64,000 nt of DNA from Mycobacterium celatum (GTDB lineage: Bacteria; Actinomycetota; Actinomycetes; Mycobacteriales; Mycobacteriaceae), in the NCBI RefSeq assembly GCF_002101595.1, contig NZ_LQOM01000037.1:1-64000 (forward strand), read 5' to 3'. Positions 19,146 through 27,632 of this stretch are shown here, one piece after another (positions within the stretch are counted from its first letter, which is position 1; every line of letters begins with the position of its first letter). The translations under genes were made by a program, and so were the position numbers. The notes beneath the pieces were generated by a model that had not been told where the DNA came from, did no database searches, and saw only the letters and a list, made by a program, of their open reading frames with translations.

Positions 19146-19515
19146 GACGCACCGCTTCAGCGAACTCGCGGTGTGCCCTTGTGATTCTCGGCAGTTCATC
19201 GAGGTAGATCTTGCGGGTCGTCGCTTCCCAAGCCACTCGCCTCGCGCGATCGGTCTCGAAAAGAAGTTTTCCGCGCATCGCGACGCGGCCCGCAAGTTCA
19301 AGGGGAGCATTGTCCAGGACCAGGAGGTCAACACCGCTGGGCAACATAATCTCGAACGCCTCAGGTTGCTGCGCGCCGAAGTACGCAGCGATGTCGATGT
19401 CGGAGGTTGGCCGAGCCGAGTTGTCGGCACGGCTGCCATGCAGGTAGGCGAACACCGCGCCGTGTCGCCGCAGCGCCTCGCTGGCCTCGGCGGTTCGCTC
19501 TGCGACATCGCTCAC
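19135..19515 (-). CDS. mntA: MntA-like nucleotidyltransferase antitoxin
   Basis: A ~126-residue minimal nucleotidyltransferase. It shows the GSx10DxD motif as GSRADNSARPTSDID near residues 27-41, with both metal-binding Asp residues. Members paired with HepT transfer AMP to the toxin tyrosine and so neutralise it. The start is uncertain: I use GTG 19515 because the protein then begins just before the first helix, while frames continue upstream to an ATG at 19638 inside the tpx start region. It overlaps hepT and is divergent from tpx. Confidence 0.8.
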   Translation of the reverse strand: MSDVAERTAEASEALRRHGAVFAYLHGSRADNSARPTSDIDIAAYFGAQQPEAFEIMLPSGVDLLVLDNAPLELAGRVAMRGKLLFETDRARRVAWEATTRKIYLDELPRITRAHREFAEAVRRGR

Positions 19516-19631
19516 GTGGGCAATTGTCTCATCGCTGCCCGGCCGCACGCTAAGGATGCGGTCATGGCGAGTTCCGTGGAACGACCACCCGCCTCCCAGG
19601 GTGATCCGCACCGCTTGGCAGACTGGTCGCC

Positions 19632-20126
19632 ATGGCACAGATCACGTTGCGCGGAAACCCCATCAACACCGTCGGCGAGCTGCCGGCCGTCGGCTCGCCG
19701 GCGCCGGACTTCACGCTGACCGGCACCGACCTCGGCGCGGTCAGCAGCGACCAGTTCCGTGGTAAGCCTTTGCTACTCAACATCTTTCCGTCCATCGACA
19801 CCCCGGTCTGCGCGACCAGCGTTCGCACCTTCAACGAGCGCGCCGCCGGAAGCGGTCTTTCCGTGCTGTGCGTCTCCAAGGACCTGCCATTTGCCCAGCA
19901 GCGGTTCTGCGGCGCCGAGGGCATCGAGAACGTCACCACCGCATCGGCGTTCCGCGGCAGCTTCGGCGACGACTACGGCGTCACCCTCACCGACGGCCCG
20001 ATGGCCGGGCTGCTGGGGCGGGCCGTCGTGGTGATCGACGCGGACGGCAAGGTCGCGCACACCGAGCTGGTGCCCGAGATCGCCCAGGAGCCCAACTACG
20101 ACGCGGCGCTGGGCGCGCTGAGCTAA
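19632..20126 (+). CDS. tpx: Thiol peroxidase Tpx
   Basis: A 164-residue 2-Cys peroxiredoxin of the atypical Tpx type, which reduces hydrogen and alkyl peroxides using thioredoxin. The peroxidatic cysteine sits in DTPVCATSVRTFN near residue 60 and the resolving cysteine in QQRFCGAEG near residue 94, the usual spacing. Length and the opening MAQITLRGNPINTVGELP match Tpx closely. It is cytoplasmic, with no signal peptide. It is divergent from the mntA-hepT pair and followed 42 bases later by the flippase-like gene on the same strand. Confidence 0.93.
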   Translation: MAQITLRGNPINTVGELPAVGSPAPDFTLTGTDLGAVSSDQFRGKPLLLNIFPSIDTPVCATSVRTFNERAAGSGLSVLCVSKDLPFAQQRFCGAEGIENVTTASAFRGSFGDDYGVTLTDGPMAGLLGRAVVVIDADGKVAHTELVPEIAQEPNYDAALGALS

Positions 20127-20168
20127 TCGGTCTGCCGGGCGTCACACGCCCGGTTAAGTTGTTGGACC

Positions 20169-22535
20169 ATGCGAGTCGACGGGCGCGAGGTCGCCGTTTC
20201 CGGCAGCCTGCTGCAACCGCTGACCCGCCGCACCAACGACATCCTGCGGCTCATCCTGGCGGCGCTGTTCCTGGCGACGGTGATCACCAGCTCGCTGATC
20301 ACCCGCACCCAGTGGGTCGCGCTGGAGAAGTCGATCTCGCAGATCGTCGGGGTGCTCACCCCCGCCCAGTCCAATCTGGTGTACCTGATCTACGGCATCG
20401 CGATCCTGGCGCTGCCGTTCGTGATCTTGATCGGGCTGATCGTCGCCCGGCAGTGGAAGCTGCTCGGCGCCTACGCGGCCGCCGGCATCCTTGCGATCCT
20501 TGCGCTGTCGATCAGCGGCAAGGGCATTGCCGCGCCGCGGTGGCACTTCGACCTCTCCGACCGGCTGTCCACGATGCTGTCGCAGTTCCTCGACGACCCG
20601 CGGTGGATCGGGATGCTCGCCGCGGTGCTCACCGTGTCGGGTCCCTGGCTGCCCGCGCGCTGGCGACGCTGGTGGTGGACACTGCTGCTGGCCTTCGTGC
20701 CGATCCATCTCGTGGTCAGCGCGATCGTGCCGGCCCGCGCCCTGCTGGGGCTGGCGGCGGGGTGGTTCGTGGGCGCCTTGGTGGTCCTGGTCGTCGGGAC
20801 ACCCGCGCTGGAGGTGCCGCTCGACGGCGCGGTCCGCGCGCTGGCCCGCCGCGGCTTCGTCGTGTCCGCGCTGACGGTGATCCGGCCGGCCGGGCCTGGG
20901 CCGCTGCTCCTTTCGGCCCAATCGCACGATCCCGCGGTGATCGAGCTGTACGGCCCGCACCAGCGAAGCGGCGGCGCGCTGCGCCAACTGTGGCGCAAGC
21001 TCCGTCTGCGCGGCACCGAGACCGCGCCCCTGCACGCCTCGATGCGCCGCGCCGTCGAGCATCGCGCTTTGATGGCCATTGCGATCGGCGCGGCCGGTGT
21101 GGCAAACACCTCGACGGTTGCCGTCGCGTCCCTCGAGCGCGGATGGACGCTCTACGCGCACAAGCCCGTTCGCGGTAAACCGATCACCGAATGCGCGACG
21201 ACGACGCCGGTCACCCGGGTATGGGAATCGTTGCGGCGGCTGCATGATCAGCAGATCTCCCACGGCGACTTGCGCAGCAAAGAGATCACGGTCAACGACG
21301 GCACTGTGCTGTTCGGCGGCTACGGCAGCGCCGAATACGGTGCCACCGACGCCCAACTGCAATCCGACATCGCTCAACTGCTGGTGACAACCTCGTCGCT
21401 CTACGACCCGCAGTCCGCGGTGGCCGCGGCCATCGACACCTTCGGCAAAGACGCCGTACTGACCGCGTCGCGCCGACTCACCAAAACTGCTGTGCCCAAA
21501 CGCATCCGGGACTCGGTGCCCGACGCGCGGAAAGTCATCGCCGACAGCCGCGCAGAGGTGAAGCGCCAAACCGGGGCCGATCAGATCCAGGCCGAAACGA
21601 TCACCCGGTTCACCCGCGGCCAGCTCATCCAACTGGTGCTCCTCGTTGCGCTCGTCTACGTCGCCTACCCGTTCATCAGCACGGTGCCGACGTTCTTCTC
21701 GGAGCTGAAGACCGCCAACTGGTGGTGGGCGCTGCTGGGGCTGGCGGTCTCGGCGCTGACGTATGTGGGTGCGGCCGCCGCGCTGTGGGCCTGCGCCGAC
21801 GGATCGGTGAGCTTCGTCAGGCTGTCAATCATGCAGGTGGCCAACACCTTTGCCGCCACCACGACCCCGGCCGGGGTCGGGGGGCTCGCGCTCAGCACCC
21901 GCTTTCTGCAGAAGGGCGGGCTCAGCGCTCTGCGTGCCACCACGGCGGTGGCGCTGCAGCAGTCGGTTCAGGTGATCGTGCACGTCGTGTTGCTGATCAT
22001 CTTCAGCACCGCCGCGGGCGCGGGAACCGACCTGTCGCACTTCGTTCCGAGGGCGACGGTGTTGTATCTGATCGCCGGTGTGGCGCTGGGCATTGTCGGC
22101 GCGTTCTTGTTCGTGCCTACGCTGCGGCGCTGGCTGGCGACCGCGGTGCGCCCGAAGCTTGCCGAAGTTTCCCGCGACCTCGTCGAGCTCGCGCGCGAAC
22201 CGCAGCGCCTCGGGCTGATCGTACTCGGTTGCGCCGGAACAACTCTCGGCGCGGCGCTGGCACTGTGGGCCAGCGTCGAAGCGTTCGGTGGGACCACGAC
22301 GTTCGTCACCGTCACCGTGGTGACGATGGTCGGCGGCACCCTCGCCTCGGCCGCCCCCACTCCCGGCGGCGTCGGCGCCGTCGAAGCCGCACTGATCGGT
22401 GGGCTGGCCGCCTTCGGCGTCCCCGCGGCCGTCGGGGTGCCGTCGGTGCTGCTGTACCGGGTGTTGACGTGCTGGCTACCGGTTTTCATCGGCTGGCCAG
22501 TGATGCGCTGGCTGACCGACAACGAAATGATCTGA
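20169..22535 (+). CDS. Large membrane protein with kinase-like centre and YbhN/UPF0104 flippase domain
   Basis: A 788-residue integral membrane protein. The first ~220 residues contain about six transmembrane helices. The centre (~220-450) is soluble and contains HDQQISHGDLRSKEI followed by LFGGYGSAEYG near residues 358-390, reminiscent of the catalytic and DFG loops of ABC1/APH-like kinases but with the second aspartate apparently missing, so it may be a pseudokinase. From ~480 to 788 a UPF0104/YbhN-type domain with about eight helices is present, related to lipid flippases such as the N-terminal part of MprF. It looks homologous to Rv0585c. Its lipid substrate is unknown. Confidence 0.78.
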   Translation: MRVDGREVAVSGSLLQPLTRRTNDILRLILAALFLATVITSSLITRTQWVALEKSISQIVGVLTPAQSNLVYLIYGIAILALPFVILIGLIVARQWKLLGAYAAAGILAILALSISGKGIAAPRWHFDLSDRLSTMLSQFLDDPRWIGMLAAVLTVSGPWLPARWRRWWWTLLLAFVPIHLVVSAIVPARALLGLAAGWFVGALVVLVVGTPALEVPLDGAVRALARRGFVVSALTVIRPAGPGPLLLSAQSHDPAVIELYGPHQRSGGALRQLWRKLRLRGTETAPLHASMRRAVEHRALMAIAIGAAGVANTSTVAVASLERGWTLYAHKPVRGKPITECATTTPVTRVWESLRRLHDQQISHGDLRSKEITVNDGTVLFGGYGSAEYGATDAQLQSDIAQLLVTTSSLYDPQSAVAAAIDTFGKDAVLTASRRLTKTAVPKRIRDSVPDARKVIADSRAEVKRQTGADQIQAETITRFTRGQLIQLVLLVALVYVAYPFISTVPTFFSELKTANWWWALLGLAVSALTYVGAAAALWACADGSVSFVRLSIMQVANTFAATTTPAGVGGLALSTRFLQKGGLSALRATTAVALQQSVQVIVHVVLLIIFSTAAGAGTDLSHFVPRATVLYLIAGVALGIVGAFLFVPTLRRWLATAVRPKLAEVSRDLVELAREPQRLGLIVLGCAGTTLGAALALWASVEAFGGTTTFVTVTVVTMVGGTLASAAPTPGGVGAVEAALIGGLAAFGVPAAVGVPSVLLYRVLTCWLPVFIGWPVMRWLTDNEMI

Positions 22536-22630
22536 GGGCGACTACAACCGCCGGTGAAGTGCGCGGGACACCCCGCCTCAGTAGCGTCATCGCGGGTGCT
22601 CCGCCTTAATTCTTGACAATACGCAAGAGA

Positions 22631-22888
22631 ATGGGCATTGTGAACAGCGACATTCACCACATCGCCAAGTGGGCAGTGTCGCAAGGCTGGCGAGTCGAGG
22701 ACGATAGCAAGGGCTATACCCGCTTTCATGACCCGCACGGCAATTACGTGGCTGCGTACCCGGCGACACCGAGCAACCCGCGCCGACGGATGCACGACCT
22801 GCTGGCAAAGCTGAAAAAGGCCGGACTGACGTGGCCTGCACCCAGCAAGAAAGAACAACGCACACAGCGCAAGAGAGGAGTGACGTGA
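22631..22888 (+). CDS. Small HicA-like protein, putative toxin
   Basis: An ~85-residue basic protein. A GWRVEDDSKGYTRFHDPHG segment followed by a YPATPSNPRRR turn and a LLAKLKKAGLTWP helix looks like the double-stranded RNA-binding HicA fold or a near relative, although the usual HicA catalytic His context is not clear. The start is uncertain (TTG 22613, ATG 22631 or a GTG nine bases later); none has a good ribosome site. Its stop overlaps the GTG start of the next gene as GTGA, the arrangement expected of a toxin-antitoxin pair. A TTGACA box at 22613-22618 could serve as -35. Confidence 0.6.
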   Translation: MGIVNSDIHHIAKWAVSQGWRVEDDSKGYTRFHDPHGNYVAAYPATPSNPRRRMHDLLAKLKKAGLTWPAPSKKEQRTQRKRGVT

Positions 22889-23364
22889 CCGCCGATTGGG
22901 TTATCTCACTCACTTTCGATCTCGACCCATCGATGGAAACGATGGACCGCTGGGAGAGCAACCTCAGCACGGTCGACGGATCGGTCGCACGCATTCCGGG
23001 CCGTGGCATTGACGTGACTGTATATGCTCCGGGATCACTTGGCGTGTTAGATGCGGCCGCGAAGGCAGCAAGCAAGGTCGCCCATGTCGTAAATGCTGAG
23101 CCGGTCGGCATGGAAATCTTGCGGGAAACTGAGTGGCGGCGTCGAGCTGAGGCACCGACTATGCCCGAGCTAATGTCCGCGACGGAGATCGCCGAGGAAC
23201 TGAGAGTGTCGCGTCAGCGGGTACACCAGTTGCGTGAATTAACTGCGTTCCCCGCCCCTTTAGCTGAGCTGCGTGGTGGCGCAGTTTGGGACGCGGCAGC
23301 GATACGGAAGTTCGCGCAAGAGTGGAAACGAAATCCCGGCAGGCCCCGCGCCGGGGTGCATTAA
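22885..23364 (+). CDS. Helix-turn-helix protein, putative antitoxin
   Basis: A 159-residue protein with two parts. Residues ~1-90 are an alpha/beta region (ISLTFDLDPSMETMDRWE) of unknown fold. Residues ~98-155 hold a helix-turn-helix (SATEIAEELRVSRQRVHQL) followed by a winged, MerR/excisionase-like strand and a basic tail. It starts at GTG 22885, preceded by GAGAGGAG and overlapping the small HicA-like gene. The DNA-binding domain would allow autoregulation of the pair. No partner gene follows other than the separate FitA-like antitoxin 29 bases on. Confidence 0.65.
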   Translation: MTADWVISLTFDLDPSMETMDRWESNLSTVDGSVARIPGRGIDVTVYAPGSLGVLDAAAKAASKVAHVVNAEPVGMEILRETEWRRRAEAPTMPELMSATEIAEELRVSRQRVHQLRELTAFPAPLAELRGGAVWDAAAIRKFAQEWKRNPGRPRAGVH

Positions 23365-23393
23365 CAGCAAATTGCCTGCCGATTGGAGATGCG

Positions 23394-23645
23394 ATGCCGG
23401 TTATCACAGTGCGCAACTTGCCCGCAGAGGTGCACCGCGCGCTTAAACTGCGCGCCGCCCGGCAGGGCCGCAGTATGGAAGCCGAGGCGCGCGCCATCTT
23501 GACAGAAGCGGTAAAGCCAGAGCGGCGCAGCAAGTTTGGTTCCGTACTTGCCGACATTGGTCGCGAGGCCAAACTCACCGATGAGGAGTTTGCCGTCTTT
23601 GGGCAGCGCGAGAGAACACGAATTCAGCCGGTCAGCCTGCAATGA
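23394..23645 (+). CDS. FitA/VapB-type ribbon-helix-helix antitoxin, orphan
   Basis: An 83-residue antitoxin of the FitA/VapB kind. The N-terminal ITVRNLPAEVHRALKLRAA is the Arc-type ribbon-helix-helix with the conserved RNLP turn, followed by SMEAEARAIL and a flexible acidic C-terminus that normally wraps the toxin. The ATG at 23394 has a GGAGAT site. The expected VapC PIN-domain toxin is absent: only 19 bases separate the stop from the convergent methyltransferase gene, and the overlapping ATGA frame that begins at 23642 runs ~30 codons with no PIN-like sequence. It is therefore an orphan antitoxin or the remnant of a deleted pair. Confidence 0.8.
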   Translation: MPVITVRNLPAEVHRALKLRAARQGRSMEAEARAILTEAVKPERRSKFGSVLADIGREAKLTDEEFAVFGQRERTRIQPVSLQ

Positions 23646-23664
23646 TTATCGGCGTTGCCAATTC

Positions 23665-24603
23665 CTACAACCGCTGCGCGGACACAAACAGACTGCGCGG
23701 CGACGAGTCCTCGATGTCGGCGGGCGGGCGGCGGTAACTGGCCATCAACTCCTCGGCCGGGACCACCGAGACCTCCCAGCCGTGGTCGCGCAGCCAGTCG
23801 CCGACGTCGGCGCGGTCCTCGAGGTACCACAGGTCCTGCACGTCGGGAATGTCGCGATGCTCGCCCAGCCTGGCCGCGAGATCGCGGATGCGCTGCATCT
23901 GCTCACGCTGGCGCGCATGAACCTCCGGGTCGTTGAAACCGGGGCCATGCGCCTCCACGGCGATACGGCTGCCGGGTGCGCTGAGCGCGGTCACCCGCTC
24001 GAAGAGCAGATCCTGGGCGGCTGCCGGCAAAAACGGCAGCAGCCCCTCGGCCGACCAGACGCTGGGCGCCGACGGGTCAAAACCCGCGTCCTGCAATGCC
24101 TTCGGCCAATCCTGGCGCAGGTCGACGGCGACATTGACCAGCTTGGCCGTCGGCTCGGCGCCGTGCTGCTGCAGCGTCGACGACTTGAAGTCCAGCACCT
24201 TGGGCTGGTCGAGTTCGTACACCGTCGTCCCGTCCGGCCACGCCAAGCGCCATGCACGCGAATCGAGGCCGGCCGCCAAGATCACCGCCTGGCGCGCCCC
24301 GGCCTTGGTGGCCGCAAGGAAGAACTCGTCGAAAAACGCTGTGCGCGAGGCCATGTAGTTGCGCATTGACCGCATCCGCAGCGGCAGGTCAGGCTCGGCC
24401 TCGACGATCTCGGGGGGCAACTCGGGCCCCGCGAACCAATTCCACATGCCCTCGCCGGCCGCGTCGAGGAAGACCCGCGCGAACGGGTCGTTGATCAGCG
24501 GGTCCTCGCTCTCGGTGTCAGCGGCGCGGGCCGCCGCCACGCCCAGCGCCGTCGCGCCCACGCTTTCGGTGATGTCCCAGGTGTCGTTGTCGGTTCGTGC
24601 CAT
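23665..24603 (-). CDS. SAM-dependent methyltransferase, LCM/TIGR00027 type
   Basis: A 312-residue S-adenosylmethionine methyltransferase of the large mycobacterial family related to leucine carboxyl methyltransferase. The N-terminal [19 protein letters not shown], the SAM-binding [13 protein letters not shown] near residue 102 and the [11 protein letters not shown] loop near 180 are family hallmarks. Natural substrates are unknown; several relatives may act on polyketide or lipid carboxyls. The ATG at 24603 directly follows a purine-poor leader. It is divergent from the RES-type antitoxin gene and convergent with the orphan FitA-like gene. Confidence 0.88.
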   Translation of the reverse strand: MARTDNDTWDITESVGATALGVAAARAADTESEDPLINDPFARVFLDAAGEGMWNWFAGPELPPEIVEAEPDLPLRMRSMRNYMASRTAFFDEFFLAATKAGARQAVILAAGLDSRAWRLAWPDGTTVYELDQPKVLDFKSSTLQQHGAEPTAKLVNVAVDLRQDWPKALQDAGFDPSAPSVWSAEGLLPFLPAAAQDLLFERVTALSAPGSRIAVEAHGPGFNDPEVHARQREQMQRIRDLAARLGEHRDIPDVQDLWYLEDRADVGDWLRDHGWEVSVVPAEELMASYRRPPADIEDSSPRSLFVSAQRL

Positions 24604-24669
24604 GGCCTCGACCGTACGCGAGCTTCCTGTGAGTGTTTCAATTGTTTCAATCGATGGTAGTATTAGGGC

Positions 24670-25185
24670 ATGCCCACTGCCGTTGCCCCGCTTGTCCGCC
24701 AGGTCGCCGAGCGCGCCCAGAAGGATTCCGGGTTCGCCGAGGTGCTCGACGCCATCCTGGACGCACCGACCGCCCCCCAGGGGACGCTGGAACGCATCGC
24801 CGCGCGCAGCCTCAACGACGAGCGTCGCGGCGCCCTGGTACACGAGTTCGTCGACGGCTCGCTGCCGACGCCGGCCGTGCAAGCCCGGCTGGGGCTGAAA
24901 TCGCCGCAGGCAGTGCACCGGCTGCGCAGCCGAGGCAAACTGATCGGTTCTGCTGTCGGCAACCAAACATGGTTCCCGGCTTGGCAATTCGACGACGATC
25001 GGCTGCGGACGGATCTGCCGCGGATCCTGGAGTTGCTGGTGCGGTTCACATCAGATCCGCTGGCCGCCGACCGGATCATGCGGCTAAAGCACGACGAGCT
25101 CGGCGGCTCGTCGATCGCCGAGGCGCTGCGCCGCCCGAAGACCGCCGAGACCGCGTGGCGGATGCTCGCCGCCGTCGGTGCCTGA
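24670..25185 (+). CDS. Antitoxin of RES-type toxin-antitoxin pair
   Basis: A 171-residue helical protein. It consists of an N-terminal helical region (~1-60), a DNA-binding-like helix-turn-helix ([24 protein letters not shown] near residues 66-90, split across two helices), and a C-terminal helical region that likely contacts the toxin ([16 protein letters not shown]). It overlaps the RES gene by 8 bases, the usual antitoxin-first order of such pairs. The upstream 66 bases shared with the divergent methyltransferase gene contain a TTGTTTCAAT-like direct pair (around 24635-24655) that could be its promoter or operator region. Confidence 0.72.
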   Translation: MPTAVAPLVRQVAERAQKDSGFAEVLDAILDAPTAPQGTLERIAARSLNDERRGALVHEFVDGSLPTPAVQARLGLKSPQAVHRLRSRGKLIGSAVGNQTWFPAWQFDDDRLRTDLPRILELLVRFTSDPLAADRIMRLKHDELGGSSIAEALRRPKTAETAWRMLAAVGA

Positions 25186-25804
25186 CCTTCCCGACGGTTA
25201 CCGGGCGCCGCTGCCCGAGGCCCGGCCCGTCGGGCTGCGCCGTCGACGCGTCGAGGCGGGCACCGAACTGTGGCGCGTGGAGGCTGCCGCGCCGGCGGAG
25301 TGGACATGGGACGGGTTCCCCACCCCGCGCTTTCGCTTCGATCCGGAGTCTGGCGCGTTCCGAACCCGCTATGCCACAAGCACACTCGTCGGCGCGTTCC
25401 GCGAGCGCTACCGGCCGACGGGACTGATGATTCCCGCCGACCATGCGGCGCACTATCTGGTGCGGCTGGTCGCGGTCCGGCATCTGAGGGTGCTCGACCT
25501 GCGCACCGAGGCGAACCTGGATGTCCTGCACGTCGACGACCAGATCAACACCGGCCAGCACCCCGACGTGTGGGGCACGTGTCATCGGCTGGCCGATGCG
25601 GTGCGGCGATGGTGGACCGGGCCCGACGCTCTCGACGCCATCGTATACCGGCCGCGCACCACCCCGGAGACATCGATCAACTACGCCTTCTTCGCCCTCG
25701 ACGCGTTCACCACCTCGTCATCGACATTGGCCGAGCGCACCGACGTTCTTACCGAACTTGTGCTGCGCCATGGGTTTACCGTCGGCTGGGATATCGGCGG
25801 CTAG
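25178..25804 (+). CDS. RES-domain toxin (NAD+ phosphorylase family)
   Basis: A 208-residue RES-domain protein, the toxin of the pair. Known members such as MbcT degrade NAD+ by phosphorolysis. The opening ELWRVEAAAP, then FRTRYATSTLVGAFRERY near residues 65-82 (Arg and Glu of the active site) and PETSINYAFFALDAFTTSSS near 165 are recognisable. The GTG start at 25178 overlaps the antitoxin stop. The frame is intact, in contrast to the second RES gene at 46113. It appears to be a complete and probably active module. Confidence 0.78.
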   Translation: MPDLPDGYRAPLPEARPVGLRRRRVEAGTELWRVEAAAPAEWTWDGFPTPRFRFDPESGAFRTRYATSTLVGAFRERYRPTGLMIPADHAAHYLVRLVAVRHLRVLDLRTEANLDVLHVDDQINTGQHPDVWGTCHRLADAVRRWWTGPDALDAIVYRPRTTPETSINYAFFALDAFTTSSSTLAERTDVLTELVLRHGFTVGWDIGG

Positions 25805-25870
25805 TGCCGTGTAGGCAGACCATCGGCACCATGTATAGCCAAACCGGCGCCCCGTACTTACGGTATTGGC

Positions 25871-26350
25871 ATGGCCGAACAGTCACCCGCGATCACGGTT
25901 TCTCACCACCCGACGGCAGTGCTCCGTGTCATCAACCCGGTCGTCCGGCTCTTGCTGCGTCTTCCCGTTGGGGCGGCCCGCAAGCAGCTGATGTTGTTGA
26001 GCTTCACGGGACGAAAGACCGGTCGCCAGTATTCAATTCCCTTGACTGCACACCGGCTCGGCAATGACCTGTATGCGCTGACCGACTCGGGCTGGAAGTG
26101 GAACTTCCGCGGCGGTGCTCAGGCGCAGGTTCTCCACGACGGCAAGACCAGCACGATGCGTGGCGAGCTCGTCGAAGACCCGGTGGTCATCGCAGATCTC
26201 TACCGCCGCTGTGCGCAGTCATCTCCGGGCAAAGACCCACAGCGCGCAATGGGATTGAAGTTCCGCGATGGCGAGATCCCGTCGGTCGAGGCCTTCACCG
26301 AAGCGGTGGATCGGCTCAATCTGGCCGCGATTCGGTTGACTCCCGCTTAA
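25871..26350 (+). CDS. Nitroreductase/F420-type (DDN-like) family protein
   Basis: A 159-residue protein of the mycobacterial nitroreductase/deazaflavin-dependent family (split-barrel fold). The typical LLSFTGRKTGRQYSIPLTA segment lies near residues 43-61, followed by a WNFRGGAQAQV segment near 77. Such proteins use F420H2 or related flavins to reduce quinones or nitro compounds. It has no signal peptide. The stop codon overlaps the stop of the convergent Mut7-C gene by 4 bases. Confidence 0.8.
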   Translation: MAEQSPAITVSHHPTAVLRVINPVVRLLLRLPVGAARKQLMLLSFTGRKTGRQYSIPLTAHRLGNDLYALTDSGWKWNFRGGAQAQVLHDGKTSTMRGELVEDPVVIADLYRRCAQSSPGKDPQRAMGLKFRDGEIPSVEAFTEAVDRLNLAAIRLTPA

Positions 26351-27093
26351 AGCTGCTCGCGCAGCCGCTCGACCAGCCGGACCAATCCGGTGTGATGCGA
26401 CCCGGGCCAGTAGATCCGGCCACAATCCGCGCAGCGTCGAAAATCGTTGTAATAGCGCCTTGTTAGCGGTTCCAGGTCCTCGATTACCTCGTCCTTGGAA
26501 ACCGTGACCAGCGGGCCATTGCAGCGCAGGCATCGGGTCAGCGGCGCCAACCGTTGCGCCAAGTCCAGTCGCCGGATCACCTCCAGCGTCTGCTCCTCGG
26601 CGTGCTCCGAGTACACGAACAGACCATGGGTGATCGTGCGTCGCTTCAGCAGACCGCGGTCGCGGGTCAGCAGGATTCGCTGTCGGCTCAGGCTGATATC
26701 GGTCAGGGTCTGGTCGTCGGCGTCATTCGACCACCACACGTCGAAGCCGAGCACGCGCAGCAGCCGCGCCAACCGGCCGAGGTTGACGTCGACGACGAAA
26801 CGCGGCTCCCGTAGCGGCACCGGCCGCAGCTGGGCCGTCGACCCGACGTCGAGCGCCTCGAACATCGGGTAGGCGGCGATGCGGTCGCCCACCGCCGGGC
26901 GGTGCGCGAACCCGACCGGATCCCCGTTGACGAGGATCAGGTCGACCTCGGTGTGCGGCACGCCCATCGCCTCGAGGATGTCCTTGACCGTCTGGTGCGA
27001 CCGGAACGGGCGGCGCACCGTCACGCCGCGGGACTCGGGCCCCAGGAACTCGTTCAGCTCGGCGTATGCCCGGACGTCTACGTAGCCGGCCAT
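26347..27093 (-). CDS. Mut7-C RNase-like protein with ubiquitin-like N-terminus
   Basis: A 248-residue two-domain protein. Residues ~1-85 resemble the small ubiquitin/MoaD-like fold that often precedes Mut7-C (VRAYAELNEFLGP, then ILVNGDPVGF). Residues ~95-248 are Mut7-C, a PIN-like RNase fold: FVVDVNLGRLARLLRVLGFD supplies the first acidic residue, and ILLTRDRGLLKRR the second. A C-terminal zinc ribbon is formed by CLRCNG and CADCGRIYWPGSHH. The role in the cell is unknown; an RNA-processing function is inferred from the fold. I use ATG 27093. It looks like the homologue of Rv0579. Confidence 0.85.
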   Translation of the reverse strand: MAGYVDVRAYAELNEFLGPESRGVTVRRPFRSHQTVKDILEAMGVPHTEVDLILVNGDPVGFAHRPAVGDRIAAYPMFEALDVGSTAQLRPVPLREPRFVVDVNLGRLARLLRVLGFDVWWSNDADDQTLTDISLSRQRILLTRDRGLLKRRTITHGLFVYSEHAEEQTLEVIRRLDLAQRLAPLTRCLRCNGPLVTVSKDEVIEDLEPLTRRYYNDFRRCADCGRIYWPGSHHTGLVRLVERLREQL

Positions 27094-27208
27094 TGCTCCA
27101 TGCTCTCCCCGCGGGATCGCGGGGCACAAGAATAGGTGGACGTCGATGTGCCCGCCTCGCAGCGACAACCGCCGGTACGACGCTCGTCGACGCGCGCGAA
27201 TTGCTCAC

Positions 27209-27577
27209 CTACGCCACTGGTGACTCGCCAAGCACACCAGTGGTCCCGAAAAGGGCGGTTTCGGCCTGCCCGGCTATCAGCGACAACTTGGCTTTGTCGC
27301 GCAACGCCAGCACCCGCTTGTGGATCCGGTATTCAGTGCTGCGCGGCATTCCGCCGGGGCCATAGCGACCGCGGCCGAGCCGGCGCACGCGGCCGTATCC
27401 CATCTCCCAGCGCAAGGCATCCGAGATCGCCTTCGACGCGCGCCCGCTCACGGCAAAGCCGTGCCACCTGAGCGCCTCGGCCAACTCGGTAATGGTTGCC
27501 GGCCCGTGCAGGGCCAAATGCCATGTCAGTACATAGCGGAGTTCGGTACCCCGCAGCTGCAACGGTTCATTCATCAT
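27209..27577 (-). CDS. Winged-helix-like hypothetical protein
   Basis: A ~122-residue basic protein. Residues ~15-75 (YVLTWHLALHGPATITELAE, then a second helix and a GRVRRLGRGRYGPG wing) look like a winged helix-turn-helix, so DNA binding is likely. Two adjacent ATGs (27577 and 27574) are possible starts; a longer frame to 27706 includes a copy of the inverted repeat described separately and is less likely. The 3' coding part contains the left arm of that repeat. It lies 115 bases upstream of the Mut7-C gene on the same strand. Confidence 0.65.
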   Translation of the reverse strand: MMNEPLQLRGTELRYVLTWHLALHGPATITELAEALRWHGFAVSGRASKAISDALRWEMGYGRVRRLGRGRYGPGGMPRSTEYRIHKRVLALRDKAKLSLIAGQAETALFGTTGVLGESPVA

Positions 27578-27632
27578 CGAACCCTCGCAGCTGCCACCGA
27601 CAACTCCAGTCGTTGTCGCTGATAGCCGGGCA
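27267..27632. repeat. 21-bp perfect inverted repeat around the winged-helix gene
   Basis: The 21 bases at 27267-27287 are exactly the reverse complement of 27612-27632, and a further TTTCGG match continues beyond a two-base mismatch. One arm is inside the C-terminal codons of the winged-helix gene and the other lies 35 bases upstream of its start. The arms are 324 bases apart, too far for a simple terminator. Confidence 0.85.

Noticed and set aside
23642..23740. Remnant of a VapC toxin after the FitA-like antitoxin
   Set aside because: The ATGA-coupled frame of ~30 codons has no PIN-domain sequence; it is part of the methyltransferase gene end read on the wrong strand.
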